Source: Isoperla grammatica (taxonomy: Eukaryota; Arthropoda; Insecta; Plecoptera; Perlodidae). From it: a stretch of DNA of 64,000 nucleotides. The first letter of the stretch is position 1. Every line of letters begins with the position of its first letter. Under the pieces are notes generated by a model. It made no database searches, was not told where the DNA came from, and was given only the letters and a program-made list of their open reading frames with translations. Positions 47,950-62,680 of this stretch are shown piece by piece. Made by a program: the position numbers and the translations under genes. The DNA lies in contig OX246739.1 in the NCBI GenBank assembly GCA_945910005.1, positions 6,044,001-6,108,000 on the forward strand. Direction: 5' to 3'.

Positions 47950-50900
47950 GTTCACGTCCCATTGCGCTCGTCATAAATAAGAGAACACATTAGACGCTTC
48001 AGAGTAAGCATGTTAGACACAATTACACCTCCTCGTCCATGTTATAATATGACGTATGTGTGTGTTAGGCGTCAAGTGATGAAGGACAATTACAAAAGTC
48101 TTCTGTGCGGCTTTGGCGAGATTCAACCCCACGTGTTTGACTCCAATGGGTGCGACTGATCTGCCAAAGGTATCACTGACCTTCATAATTTTTTTGTTTT
48201 AAAATCTCATGTCATCAAGTTAAAAGTTCCCAAATGTTGTAGACTGTAGAGTAAACTCCTTCCTTCTCAGCCCTCTAGCTCAGAGTTCATTATGCGCAGG
48301 CGCTTGTGTATAAAAGGCTTCGAAATACGATCCGCAATGGCGCACAAAAACGAAAACCAAAATGCGATCGAAAATTCAAACACCTACTACCGGCCGCATC
48401 TGACAATTATCACCCATTATTCCCGTCACTTCATAAATTTCCTAACGTTTCATACTTTACGGACTAAGGTCTATGCCGATAATCTCTGCAGGTCACTTTC
48501 TACCAACCCTTATCAAAAACGCTTCCACACGGATGCACAACATTATTCACATTGGCAGATCCTCCCACGACGTCGCAATGCAAATGGTCGCTTCGTCTCC
48601 CCCAGTCTATGATATTCATTACGATATGAAGCTATCATAGGCTGACCGGGTTGGCTATCGGCTACGTCACTAGGATTAGCTGCCATGTATCGGGTGTTCG
48701 CTTCACTTGCAACCAAATTGAGCGGCTAAATCGCGTCGCTACACTTGGATGACTTCACTTAGCTGCGCCGAGGAACGCACCACAGTTTTATGGGCGACTT
48801 TATTGCCCCTGTCACGGCGAGCTACACTAGAGAGGGATGATATTCGCAACTTAACGTGGCCAATCCAACTGATCTGTGACTCGCCAAAAAGAATAAAATT
48901 TGTTTGCGTTTCTTAGTTACAAAAACGATTGCCAGAAAGAAAACTATACAGTTTAAAAATTCTATGTAAAAATTCATGTCTTGCCCATTGTGAATTTTGT
49001 CTGGAATATTGCCGGTATCTATATTGAATAAATTGATGCTTACAATGAAACATAATGTTCTTTACAGGTTACTTGTAGACATATCTTTGTATGCCTTCTA
49101 TAATCTAGCAGAATCCGGAAAAGAAAAGTTCTCGACGAATTTGTTTCCGTGTGTTGCCCTACTCTAGAAAGTACAATATACTTCCCCTATACTTGTTTGC
49201 AAAGCAGCGAGATTCTCGTTCAGACGTTCACAGGTGTGTTGCCCTACTCCAGACTCCAGCTAGTTTCCATGAATGGAGGAAGCTCCCAGACGACATCAGA
49301 GTCGGGTACTAAATCAAGACACGTCATCAAGATATTGAATCTTTTCCTCCGGGCAAGTTTCTTCTTAAAATATAGTAGCATCTCTAATTTTCTAGGGTGC
49401 TGACGATATTTAACGACGGCGCGCAAAGCTCTCGAGGATGCGGGCTAATAAAATATTCGGATGAATCCGCTGCAAGGGATCTTCGTTCAGATTCGAGCAC
49501 CGATACCTGGTGAGTGGATTGTCAACTAAACGACTCCCTGCGCGTTGCGTATCAAACAGTCCGCGGGAATTATGCGCGCTAGACCTTTAGCATAACAAGT
49601 ATCACCCGCATATCTGTGTTTCCATCGTACTCAACTTTTAGCCTTGTACTCGCAACGATTCTATTCATGTCTGTACGAAGATGCTTTTATCAGAGATGAG
49701 CACACCGACCAAAGAAAGAATTGGCTAACCCTAAACAGTTTTAAGATGCACAAAAGACAACTACGATGAAAATCTCAAGGGCGATTGATGTGACAGAAGT
49801 AAATCCATCAAATCATGACACGTCGATACGTATTGAATAATGATCAAACAATTATATATTAAATGTTCGTTTTCTTATTTTTCTCTGAGATTTCTGAAGT
49901 GATATAGTTGCTTGCGCGTCGGTACAAAAGTATACCAATTTTTTTGTAGAGCAAGTACCAACACATACAGTATTTTGTCGGTGTCTGAAGTGCCCCGAGT
50001 ACCGTATCGTGCACACAAAGATGGATTACTTCGCCAAGGCGGTGTTCCTGTGTTCTGCAGCTCATTACGCGTGACCACGTGATGTGACGTCAGAACAACC
50101 CTAGTCCCGGTTAAACTACGACACCCTCAGGTCCAATTACATTATTATTCAGGGAAGTGAACTACTAAGACTAATGGTGAGCAACTTGGTGGGAGTCTTT
50201 CAACCTGTGTCAAAGGTTGGGTTGAAGTCCGCCTGACTTCTCTCCCTCATGATTCATGAACCCTGTCTTATACATGCAAATATATCCATTATTGTTATTA
50301 TCAGCAGTATCACCGGCAATGATGTTTATAAGACATTGAACCAATACTGAAGACTATAACTCCTTCTTCATAAAGTATTTGTCGAAAAGAGAATATAATT
50401 TGCATTAATTAAAACTACCACATTTTTTTTTGTGTGGAGCGGAGAGTAAGAAAATCGCATTTTTTTCTCACGTGTCCTAAATTAAGGAGAATAATACTTG
50501 AACATGATTGTATTTGTAAAAGATCTACAAGAATTGTTGTCTATATTGACACTGAATATAAAAAAGCATATTGGTCAGGTTGTAAGGGGCGACCATACAA
50601 TAGCTACAATACCGGTACAACGTCCTAAAAAGCATCCTCCTTCGCCGTTGAGAGGAAATAAATAAAATAACCAGAAGAATGCACTCAATAAATACCAACC
50701 AGAATAACTGGTTCAAGTAAAGAATTATAAACGCGATATCAAGATAATCACCGTACGGCTGTTCGTTAGTCCGAGGATAAAACAGTTGGACGGCATTGAA
50801 GGTTAGTTTCTGAACATTGCAAGAGTTCTTTTATGCAGACACCCCACAGCAAGCGCTCATTATCTTCAGCACAGCACAGGGCCCGCTGAATCCGAACAAT

Positions 50901-52111
50901 GTCTCAATCATTTACTATTGGAGAACGTTTCCGAATTCCAATACGCTCCGCATTCATCGGTAAATGCTGTAATAATCACCCAACGAGGTAATTATCAATT
51001 TGCCTCAATTCTTTCCGGATATTACGTTCGGTCTCTCAAATGAACACAACGGAAGAGACGCTGAGTTGGCAGATTCTCTCTTTATTACACGAGTGCAATC
51101 TAAAGCGCATGCGCACATTCCGTGCCGTCGTCTCGGCTTGCTAATTTGCAAATGATTATACCATATTTCTGTGATGGTCGTTAAGTAAATTACATTTTAT
51201 CGCAACTATAAAATCTTTAATATTTATAAACTCATATGAAAAGTGGCATTTACTTGGCCAGCGTTCCCTAGACTTGGCTCAGACATAAGATTTACCCCCC
51301 CCCCGCACAATGTACACGAAACAAGCTCTTCAAGAAACATGTGCTTGCAAGCACGAGTACAACGTACAATAATTATCGTAATCTTGAGTTCTATTTGCAC
51401 GCGTAAACCATATGTGATTCATTATAATCTACAAAAAAATAGACGCCTGCATTCACAGCCATAATCAAGCTTCTGAGGGCGTAAAAAACCTATTAGTTTT
51501 AGAGTGTAATTATATAGATATTTGCAATAAATTGTACAGTCGTGAGTGTTACTTCATGGATGGTAGATATATACTTCAGTTCAATGTGATCTCCGCAGAC
51601 CAAAACGCCGTGCGCAACATTTTAGGGTTGCTGCGTGAATAAGGAAAAATCTGTGATTTTTTTATCGTTCACTGTTCATCAATTGATTTGTACAATAGAA
51701 GTAACAGATCGTACATGGATGGAACAGCTGCATGAGAAACCAGTGTTGCCGAAGCGGTGGTGCCAGGGTAGTCAATATTCAATACAATATTTCGTTGCTT
51801 CTGCTCTCAGACGAATGAATCCTACAAACAAACTACAACTTAACAAAAAACTACAAACTACAACTTAATCATGGTACTCGTAGACTGATTGTGATTGGAG
51901 CATTATGCCTTATTTTTATACGATAGCTCTTATTAATTGTCGAGACGGAATTGTCGTGAAAATATCATAGTTATTATATATTATAATTATTATAATATCA
52001 TATATTATAAACTACAGTGAAAATATTACACGAAAATCCTCACGTTTTGAAGATTGTCTCTAATTCGATCAAGAATACGGGCGTAGATGTTGACACCATA
52101 AATCCACGCTC
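47950..52111. other. Non-coding region
   Basis: No supported gene. Short open frames on both strands have no domain signatures. A C-run lies near 51297. Confidence 0.5.
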
Positions 52112-52240
52112 GTCTCACACATACGCATCCAGGTATGTGAGCGAAGTGAAGTGACCGAAGCCGGCCCACGTCCGGCTATGTCTCACACGCATCCAGGTAT
52201 GTGAGCGAAGTGAAGTGACCGAAGCCGGTCCGTGTCCGGC
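52112..52240. repeat. 64-bp tandem duplication
   Basis: Two copies, 64 bp apart, of CTCACAC..GCATCCAGGTATGTGAGCGAAGTGAAGTGACCGAAGCCGG..C.GTCCGGCT. GC-rich for its surroundings. Confidence 0.85.
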
Positions 52241-55200
52241 TCGCATCACACGGTCGGTCCGACTGTGTTGCGTGATTGACATTCTCAATCCAGTCTCTGC
52301 ATTTAGATGCGATCTCTCTACAGGGTGAACGTTTTCATTAGAGCGCCGGTATCACACTAATTGACATCCACACCGCTGGCAACGAGCTGATTAGTTCAGA
52401 CGTGTGACGGGATGGGTTTCTATTATTTAAATGCGAGTTTCGAAAGATCCGAACATCAGAAATTAAACTTTTAGAATGTGTAGTTAAAAGTAATGTGTTG
52501 ATAAATTTCTCTGAACCTTGATGTGTCCACACGTTTGATAATAAAACCACAAAGACGACAGAGAGACTTGAACTCATTACTTCACTGACAGTACCACTAA
52601 TACCAATAGAACAACCACAATTCAGTTCTAGAAAACAGTGCGATGATTAATTTTTCATCGCCATTCATTAACGGCAACACTGGATAGTTCAGGTGAATAT
52701 ATTATTCAATCGATAAGATTGGTAACTTATAAAGCTAGCTTTGCATCTTTATTTTTGTGACATGTTTCATGAAACCGTGTATTATTTATTTAGGCTGACA
52801 TTGGAATTGGAATAGTTTTCAAAATTCAATACGCGAGCATAGACCGTAAGTGCCAAGAGTTGCAACTGAGTCGCACTATAGGCATTGGACATACATCACA
52901 GTGGCAAAACATCTCAGCGCCATAGTTGGTATTTTCTTGCAGGGGTTTGTTATACAACCAATACCTTTTTGCAGTGGGTAGATTACGCCAAGAAACATAT
53001 GTTTTTTGAGTGTATTGGCTGCTCTAGTCTAAGCAATATCTATTTTCTTGCCCCCAAGCAACCCGCTGAAAGAAAATGTGGTTATACCACACAATATTCA
53101 TGTTATTGACTTTATGCTTTAGAAGGTTTTTGTATGTACGTTTGAGAGGAAGTAGGAATATAGAGAAACACACGATGTGATGGTTTTTCGGGCTACCCGG
53201 GCACGTTTGCTCTTTCAACGTGAAGGAGAGAAGCTGGGAAGAAGAACAATCTGACGTTGCCATGAAACATTATTTACCATCCCCAGGAATGATCCATATT
53301 ATTGTCCGTAAGCAATATTACGTTCATCGGGCGTCCATAATGATGGATTTAAATGCATCAAATATGACCAACAATGTTGATGACGCCACATTAACATAAA
53401 CAACGAGTGTCTTTTATGTGAAACCTAAGCAACAAAATATTTTGTCTAGTTAAGATATTGAATGACAAGTTTTTCTTGTTCACTTCGGATTGCGGTTCAT
53501 ACATTTCTTCTCGAAGATCACAGACGCAAACTAAAAAAAAAAAAACATTCTCTATATATAACTCGACGGCAACTTCAAAAGAAATGCACACACGTTTACT
53601 AGATAAATACTAATAATATAGAGAGAGGTGGATGTATTTTCTGAACCCCCTGTAACCATAGTTGAGCGCATACGTGAGCATATATGTAATGCATCGGGGC
53701 AGAGGATGCATTTCAATGCACTGGTTTGGCTAGTTTAGATATCGCTGCACTGATATTGGTTCCCATCAAGCCAGTATCGTAATGAAGAAACTCGCTGAAA
53801 TCAAGTTACAAAGCGTTCGGAAAACATTTGTCAACTCCTTTCAAGGATAGTACAACACCATCAATGTACGTTGAACAATTCAAGACACGTGAGACAACTA
53901 GAGCACTATTACGTCACTGTTAATGTCGGCAACCTGGTATTACACAACATACAATGGAGTGACATTTCATTGACTTGAATTGTAACGCCTACCCAGGTGT
54001 TATGACTACCCAGTCATACATACATGGTGCATTCAGGTGTACGCCAGCAGCATATTATTCCTACCACCAGATTAAACATGGTGTATCTTTAGTATTAAAA
54101 TTCATAATCAAATAATGAAAATTGTAATATTTAAAGTGGGAAGTAAAACATTTGTATATCTCGTAGATATATTCTTGTTTGCACTGCAAAGTATCTTAGC
54201 GGAAAAATGTAACTTGTAATACGTGTATATCAGAAAACATGCCCAATTGACAATATTTGCACCATAAGCTTGAATTATCTGGAATATGGATGAAGGGTGA
54301 TGCATTGGGAATGGATTACTTCAAAGATGTCCGCTGTGTATGTAGGAAGACTCTAATGGATAAGACAAAATATGCGATCACGAGAAAAGAGTGTTACGTA
54401 AAAGTGAATAAGGGAGGTAAAGTAGAAAATGGCTTCGTAAGATGGTTTGTGCATTCGAACAGAACATGCCGAAGAAACCGAGGGTGACAAAAGAATTGTT
54501 TGTCGGAGAGATACTGGTAGAAAGTCAAGGAGAAAACGAGCAGATCTTGGACTGAACAGAATGGAATGATTTTGAAAAGTAGCTAGAACATATAGTAGGA
54601 ATTGACTTAGTGTGGGTGTTCAGGAAGCGCGGAATGTGTACTGTGAACAGAACTACTGGTGGGGACCTGTTTACTGTGTGCGTGAATCTCTCTAACGGGA
54701 TAGGAAGTCGTGAAATTGTTCTGGTGTAACACGAGATATTCGTATCGAATGGATACTATCGATACATGCGTTCTAGTAAGATTACGAAGGTTTAATGTCG
54801 CCCCAAAGCAACATTACTATAACGATGACGCCATTACTCACTCAGGTATCGACCAACCAGCGATCAGCAAGATACATGTGTGCTTGTATGACGAAAGCAG
54901 AATTATAAGGTTGTTTCGTGACAACTATAATTTCCATTTCTTTGGCGTTGTATATCGTGAGTTCAATGCTAAGAATGCACAATAAAGCGAAGTCACTTAC
55001 GGAGGTCGGAGGTTGTGAAATTAGGTGTGGAAAGTGTTGGTGGCGTTTAGTTTAGTCTAGTCTAGTGAATGACATTTCAATGTTCATCACAAAATGGTTA
55101 ATTCTGAAATCTGGTTGTAAAGCAATTTCCTTACTGTAATGGGCCATTTCCATTTGCCAGTTGCCACTTCCATTTCCTGCCAGGTTTCTCAACAGTTTCG

Positions 55201-56659
55201 CTCCTTCCAAATGTATTTCCTCTCTTCAGGTTCAGGTGCGAGTGCGTCGGCAAACGAAGATTAGCGGAGATTGAATCGACTCCAGCTCTCTTAGACTCAA
55301 GAAGGTTCTGAGTTAAGGGGATTGATGCCCCCACCTCTACAACCAACTTGTTCACTGATTAATAGAGTGAGCGGGTGACATCTTTTGTACTCTATATAGT
55401 CGATGTTGCATTATTTCGTACAACCACTATTTAGAACATACGGAAAACTAAAGAGAACGCCAATACACCAAACATATATGCACTCTGGCAGCTCTCAGGA
55501 TCGAAAGCAAAGACCGAAAGAAATGAATAAAATTCATTATCAACATGAAGCCGACTTCGGCATGCATACATGGTACATGGTTAAACCAACGGACGTGGGT
55601 TCGAATCCAACAATGGCCAAGGTATATGCTTTCTCAATCTGCAAACGAAATATTGTTGTTTTCGTTATAGTTTTAAATACATATGAACAAAAAACACGTC
55701 AAATGCTCATTATTTCCACGCTAAAACGATGACACAATTGGATATTCAGGAACCGGCCTCTCCACCAAAGAAGTTACCGAACTGCAACCAGGTTCCGAAC
55801 AAATGCGAATTGAAGGCATCCAGAACTGAACATTGCGACGAGTGCAAATACGCGTAATCACAGGCCGTATGTTTTCAGCACGAGTATTCGTATCCACAAT
55901 GTCATGGGAAATATACTGCAAGAGAGACAGAGAGAACTATACCAATGTAAATCAGAATTTACCGCAAATCCAGAGTTCCAGATATTAAATTCCTCCTCCT
56001 CTTGCGCTGATCTACCATAGAGATAGTACTTCGATTTCCCAATAATAATTACGTAAAGTCGAGACCTTTCGTACAACTCCATCGGCTTTAAAATAATATC
56101 TCGCTCAGACGGTCGCTCACTTCGGGATCTGCTTTATCCACTCGTTCTCACGCGCGCTCGGTCGCAAAGCCAATTAATTATCGCTTAGTTGTCTTTACTG
56201 GATTACAGTACACAGATACAGAGAAAAACGTTAACATTCCAAACTTCATGATTAAAAGAGCTGCACAACAATTTTGTGCTTAACGTAACACGATTATTTT
56301 TACACGATTCGAGAGAATGTGTCTATTTATTCATTGATCACACTATATTTAGTCAACGCAATTATTTATCAATACTTTTAAGAAAAATGATTGGAACTAA
56401 CCCATTTGGATCCACTATTTATCTGGACCTTCTAAACCTTTTTAAAATATAATCTGTTGATAGAAGCAACCGCACTTTGCAATAGATTGCTCTATCTAAG
56501 GGTCCTTAGTTATGTTAAGGTGCATTTTTCATTGTTGTGCATTGTTGTCATGGAAGATCTAGAGGGCCGTGATTAGCTCTATCTAAGGGTCCTAGATGAA
56601 TTCTTAAAAAGGTCTATTCGTCGTATATCTACACAAGTACGAATCTTTTCGAAATGAGA

Positions 56660-57420
56660 GGAAAGCGGTCACCCGCCCAACTTCTGTCCTAGTTCGATGC
56701 TAGCTTTACGTCGTTCTTCACAACACAACGGTACCAACTTAGCGAGCTGCCAGTTAAGTCGTTGGCAGCCCTTACTGAAAAGCGGGGTTGTCGTGTTTAG
56801 TCTCATGAATATCAGCAGCGATCGCGACGCGAGGCGAGGCTGGAACGACGCGCGAGGGAACGACGCCCCGCGCTGAGAGAGACGTCGAGCGTCGGACGCT
56901 GAGCATTCCAGTGAATGGGTTCTCAGTCATGCCACGTCGGCGTCGCCCATTCTTGTAGCTCGACAATAAAGAAATACAATACACCGCTACGACACAATGA
57001 GTACGTCCAATAATCTTTAGCAGGAGTCTGCAATGATAGAACCCTGGAAGCTTTTGGGACAGTCGATCGATGCCTGCAGATTGACGTCCAAAATTATCGA
57101 CGTCAGAACGGAAACCTCGTCCCGACCGGGTGTCGAACGTAGAACTTCACCAGTAGTGAATCTGAATCTAGACGAAGGACGCGCCGAAGAACAGTCATAG
57201 CCGATTAGAGTCAATGGTGGTAATGGTAGTGGTGGTCTGCGACGGTGTAAAAAGATGTCCACTGAGCAAATAGGCAGTATTGTCAACGCGGCATCGTCCA
57301 GCGTAGAGAAGGCGGTGAAGTCGCGGGGAATCCACCACGCACAAGGCTGTGGAATAACGGGGGATTCCCCTAAGAAGATGTGCACGTAGAAAAGGCGGTG
57401 GAACAGTCCGCTACGTCATC
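56660..57420. other. CpG-rich patch of unknown nature
   Basis: Clearly richer in CG dinucleotides than its flanks, with GCGACGCGAGGCGAGGCT and GACGTCGAGCGTCGGACGCT-type sequence. A minus-strand frame of 122 codons at 57017-57385 reads VIPQPCAWWIPRDFTAFSTL but has no domain I know. It could be an old promoter region, a retrocopy or a GC-rich repeat. Confidence 0.35.
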
Positions 57421-59579
57421 TGCCTCAAACTCGTGATAAATAGTGGTATAAAAACGATTTTGTATTACAAATGCATGAAAACACATTCTGAATATTAATA
57501 AAGATATCCTCAACGTAGGCCTACAACTGTAGACATTGATTTATCTTCCTTCTGTAGAAAACAAAGTGATAATATTTCCATTGTTCTTTGCGTGTCATGT
57601 TGCAAATCTTGGCATTCATGAAGCGCTACGTGAGGAGAGAAGCCCGTAGAGAAATTCGCGAGCGCGTGTCACTTCCCACTAAGGAAAAACGTATTCACAA
57701 AACGAATTTATCACGTAAGGAAATCGTTTTTCTTGGGTTGATTTCGTTAGATTTTCCTTATGCCAAACTGAATTTGCAAATATTGTTTTTTTTTTTTTTA
57801 ATGCTACACCGTTCAGTAAACGAAACAGAGGCAACACACGCTCTTGTTAGCTGGAATTTACACCATCGAGCGAACGGGGAGTGACGTTTTGCTTTCTCAT
57901 TTTTGACACATTTCCATAAAAAAGCTACGACGCTATTTCAAAGAAAATATACAGTACAAATGTGTCATTCAAGTCGGTGGAATTTTGCAACTTCGTCTAA
58001 AAAAAGTGTGTAAAGGGTTTGATCGAACCTTACAGATTGTTTCTCGCAAGTAACAGCCGAGAGAAGTAAAAATTTATTCGAATGCATGGAAATTGTGACA
58101 CCGATCACGGAGGGCGTGAAACGTGAATGCAAATCAAAGGCGAATATATTCAAGAACTTTTAACCCCATTACCGCTCGCCCCCGTCGTCGTCATCATTTA
58201 TAAAATAACAATGTACCCGTTTCTAAAGGACGAAGACAAATCTTGAGTATTTGTAGCTGGGAAAATGTTTTAATGATGTCTGCGTAGTCAAAAAGTGTCG
58301 TTCGTGTTTCCCGCGCATTTTTCTGTGATCTCGCCCCCGGCCAAGGGTCATTAACGTACTCTCGTACCCGGCAACGAGGTACGTGCTAGGACTCTTAACC
58401 GGCGCTCGGGGGACCGAACCGGCCGGCGACCGTAAAAAACAAAGAAAATAGGCCAGAGGTCATTTTGTTAATGAGAACACTGACAAAACTCCCGACAGCT
58501 GGGAATGTATTGCTTCAATCTTTTATTAGATCTGCGGGGCAGTATTAGCAAATAATCCCATCATGCCAAACCAATTGTTATTGGGCGAGGATGAACTAAT
58601 TAAACTGAGTGCGAGCAAGACGTCATGGATTAATCAAAAACACCGTTGTTTTCTGCTGTTTTGTTCCACTGCAAGGCAACTATTTCAGTTTACATTGAAA
58701 CTCTGCGTATGTAAAATGTGATGTGCTTTGAATATTGGTAGCCGTGTTTTCTTCTTCCCTTGACGATGAACAAATTGTGTACGATTTACACACTATTATA
58801 TTTTAATTTTATACAATATTTATAGCGCAATTATTCTATATACGGCTCTTATTTATAATATTGCTATGAAATGATTGCCCACGCCTCCTTAGTGTGATCG
58901 ATCATTTGCTTGCGCTGCATGGACGAATGGTTTCACCTGTTATTGGATGAAGTGACGCATGTTCGCCGACAGCCAATGGGTCAGTTATATGACTAACTAT
59001 GGTTGTCAAGTTACAATAACATTGTAGAGATACAGATTGCGTATATATGTGTTTTGGCAAGATGCATTCCTAATTTTGTTAGCTCAGATCCTGCGCAATG
59101 GAGAGTAATGGACTGGCAAGATTACCTGTAACCCGTAATGACATGTACGCACAAAGCCGATAATTTAGTCGTCAATTAACTGCCGAGGAGTGAGGAGTGC
59201 CTTAACCACCATCCCAGGGCCGATGAAAGTTAAGTCATCGAGGAAGATTGATTTCATAGACAATTAATTAGCTTCACGTCTGGGGAGATAAGTCGGCGAT
59301 CCAACGTGTTAATTCAATCACTCTTAACGCCCTCGCGTGACCCAACCACTGGAGTTAGATTCGACAACGACTGTGGTTTCCGATATGTTTACTTACTGGT
59401 TGTACCCAACTGAACTGTGCAGTATTAAATATTATATGTAAAGCGAGACATCAATTTCAGCAAGATCAATTAAAAACACAAAAAAAAGAAACATATACAT
59501 AAGTTTATGCACTGAGATTCGTATTCGTAGTGTGTACAGTACGTGGTACATTTCGAAAGGACTAGACTAAGTAAATGTG

Positions 59580-60028
59580 CCCCCCCCCCCCCCCCCCTCC
59601 CACACGTTCTTAATATCATCACTCACGGATCATTTTTTACTCACTCTCTCGGATATAGCCACGAAATAGCAACATTAAGTTATACGGGCACCTATATAAG
59701 GGAGACGACACTGTCGGTATATTAAAAGTTCCAAGCTGTTCCGTACTCTATATTCTGTGCGTTTGTTTCTGAAGTGAAGACCAGAAACTCTCATGCCGTT
59801 ATATCTACAACTTTTCTAATAAAAAACCGTCGTGAGATATGTCTGGTAGCTGTGGGTTATGTCGTGCCGGAGGCTGGCTATGGTGCTGCTCGGTGAGGAT
59901 TTTAAAAGCTCATTGAATGGATCTCTTTTAGTACTACGCCTATCTCTCCCTTCCTCTTTCATCAAACTGTTTGCTTTTCATTAGCCCGGTCACCCGTGAC
60001 GTAGCGACCCCCCCCCCCCCCCCCCCCC
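59580..60028. repeat. Two poly-C runs
   Basis: 18 C at 59580-59597 and 21 C at 60008-60028. A similar 21-C run lies inside MITE 3 at 36039. Lengths are likely unreliable in any assembly. Confidence 0.85.
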
Positions 60029-60401
60029 ACGATGGAGGGGGCAACACTCCGACAACAATACGAGGCTACTCGTAGCGCAGGTGTGCAACAAACTTCGGAC
60101 CTCCTCCTCATATTAAATAAAGTTTTTCAGTACGTTATGACCGGACAGCTGCGAGTACTCCCAGCCTATACCCTACTCTGTTGTGTTGTACATATGAACA
60201 ATTGATTATATTTATTTAACGGATAATGGAAATAATACAAAGGAACGATAGGAAAATAACAATCACAACACAGAAGCAATATTAAAAAGTTTTGATGAAA
60301 AACAGTAAATTAAATTCTACGACTGGAGAAATGGGAAAATGCGATGATAAAAATGAAAACGATCTTTGGCAAACAGAAAGTTATTAAAACTGTGGAAAGA
60401 G

Positions 60402-60439
60402 ACAAACAAACAAACAAACAAACAAACAAACAAACAAAC
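60402..60439. repeat. (CAAA)n microsatellite
   Basis: About nine uninterrupted CAAA units. Confidence 0.95.
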
Positions 60440-62596
60440 TAACGGACGGAACGAGGAAATAAGTGAAATCAAGAGACACACTAAAGAAATAAAACCCAAA
60501 ATTCTAGGTTAGGAGGACGAACCGGCCGCTTGAGGGTATTTACGCACCCATACTGTCTTCTGAACACTGCTATCACAGATAACAAATTAACTGTGCTGCT
60601 ATCTATGCATGAGTGAGTGAACCCACTGTAACGAGCGCGCTATTCAAGTGGGCTGGCTGGCGCTGTCTGGGACTCCAACATGCTAATCAGACAACCACCA
60701 CTTGATGGCCCATCACTATCGTAGCTCGCTAAGGATAGGGTAGATTGTAACAAGTTGGTGGGAACACTGAGTGGCTTGTGTTATCGGTCCACGGCCACTT
60801 GAAGGAAAAGAAGACAACACACAACACTCTTCAGCCAATCATCTTAGTCATTATTCACGGCTCTTCTTTGGATATTTAAAAATTTATAAAATATCTACGG
60901 GAAAATTAATAAAGTGCTGAAGTTGTGATACATGTTTTTGTTTGCTGATGGGCACTCTCCAAAATATACCACACTTAATGAAGATATTATAAATTGGTTG
61001 CTAATTAACTTATTTTATCGCCTGGCCAAGGTTTTGTTAATCAATCGTAATTAGGAACTTTTAGGTTATATAATTTAATTTTGAATACGTGAAGTGGTAT
61101 GCGTACTTTCAGTGAAATACGCTTATAAATTCCACCAACTACATAAAACAGCTTTGACGAATAGCTGCACCCAGTTTTAATACATATCCTTATTTTATGG
61201 TCGTTTTATTAATTCAACTTGTGACTGCTCAACTCAGATTTATGATCAAAGGATTCCGAACATTTTTGTCACATAGATTAGTTTCGGGGCCAATGGAGGT
61301 GGATTTACCAAAGTTCTTTAGAAGAAACCATAACTCGGAGACAAAGATCATTCTTACAAAGAAACATTTTCAAGTTTAATATCGGAAAGTTTTCCGCTGA
61401 TTGTTCGCCAACTCAGCAAGAGACAAAGAACGACGACCAAATCTCTCAAAAAACTTTTTCCGATGTTCATTTCAAATGAAAATCCTCATATAAATCAGCT
61501 GGAATCCTTCTAAGAACACAGACTCCACCAACTCTTATCAATAATCCGGCGTTATTAAAAACGTGATCGATCGCGGTTTCTGCGACCACGATAGTCCAGC
61601 CACCGCGACTCGTGGGGAGGAAATTAATTCAAATCAAGTCGGCGAATAACAAACGCGATCAGCAAACTTATTGGGCATTCCATCACAGGTTTTGTTTACC
61701 CGCGTGAATAATGTCCATTGACCTACATAGACTTCTAAATCCAGAGACTAGGCCTAGCGTAAACAACAACAGCCACAATCACACTAATAATATCAAGAGA
61801 TTATACCTAATGTATACATTTAATTGCATGACAGTCACTCCGACCAGATTCCCTTTCGTAGACACCGAAGAGCCAACCAACAGAATAGAAGGAAACGTTT
61901 TTGAAACTGACTCTATCCTCGTTAACTATTTCTTCCAAATCATGGAGGAATTATAATTAGATCATTGTCATTCAAAAAAAGAACTCTTACCTATGCCAAG
62001 AAAACAAAAGCAATACGTTCTGTCAGTAAGTATAAAGTGATTTTGTGAAAGAAAATCTTGGCCATAATTTACCGCCTTGCCTTCCTTAATGTGTTATTTA
62101 TTGAGTGTGAGTGGTATCCCGTTGCGATCAGAGCCCGATCGTCTCTTTTCAATTCAAAAGAATAATTTTTTCAGTTTCCAAAGTTGCTTAATAATTCTCT
62201 ATACACTAATTTTAGGACGCATCGCTCCAGACAAACCAGGAAAACTGAAATATTGTAATGTCTAGTTTCCCCAAACTTCATCTTATGTCTGGGAAAAATA
62301 AGAGAAGGAAGACATAAATGTGTATTTAATAATGTGTTGCAAATTCAATTAGCTAGTGTTGATTTTCAGTAGGAGAGGAGAAATTACACAACCTATTCTA
62401 TCTTCGCTGCCAATATGCTCCGATTATCGTTAGTATTGTAATGCTAAACCAAGCTACAAATCGAAACGAGAATTGAACCCAGCACCTCGAATCAAAACCA
62501 TCTTGTTTAACAAAACAAGAACTTAAAACTCACGAAGGACTGACGGGGAATATAACTCCGAAACCGAGTTGAATGTGCCAACACACAGAGCGACTA

Positions 62597-62680
62597 TCAG
62601 TAGCGGATTTAACGGTCAGCCGGGTCAGCGGATGCTGACCGGGCCCCGGCCAATCCGGGCCCCCCGCCCCTCAGCGACCC
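62597..62680. mobile_element. Possible end of a hAT-like element
   Basis: CAGTAGCGGATTTAACGG followed by GC-rich GGGTCAGC/GCTGACC palindromes resembles a hAT terminus. No partner end or target duplication was found. Confidence 0.3.

Larger units (their letters stand above)
52241..62596. other. Long non-coding region
   Basis: No gene supported. Contents: AT-palindromic stretches nearby; a B-box-like GGTTCGAATCC at 55598-55608; a pair of CTCTATCTAAGGGTCCTA motifs near 56490 and 56577; a CpG-rich patch at about 56660-57420; C-runs at 59580-59597 and 60008-60028; a (CAAA)n run at 60402-60439. This would be robo 5' intron if Ig1 lies beyond the window. Confidence 0.45.
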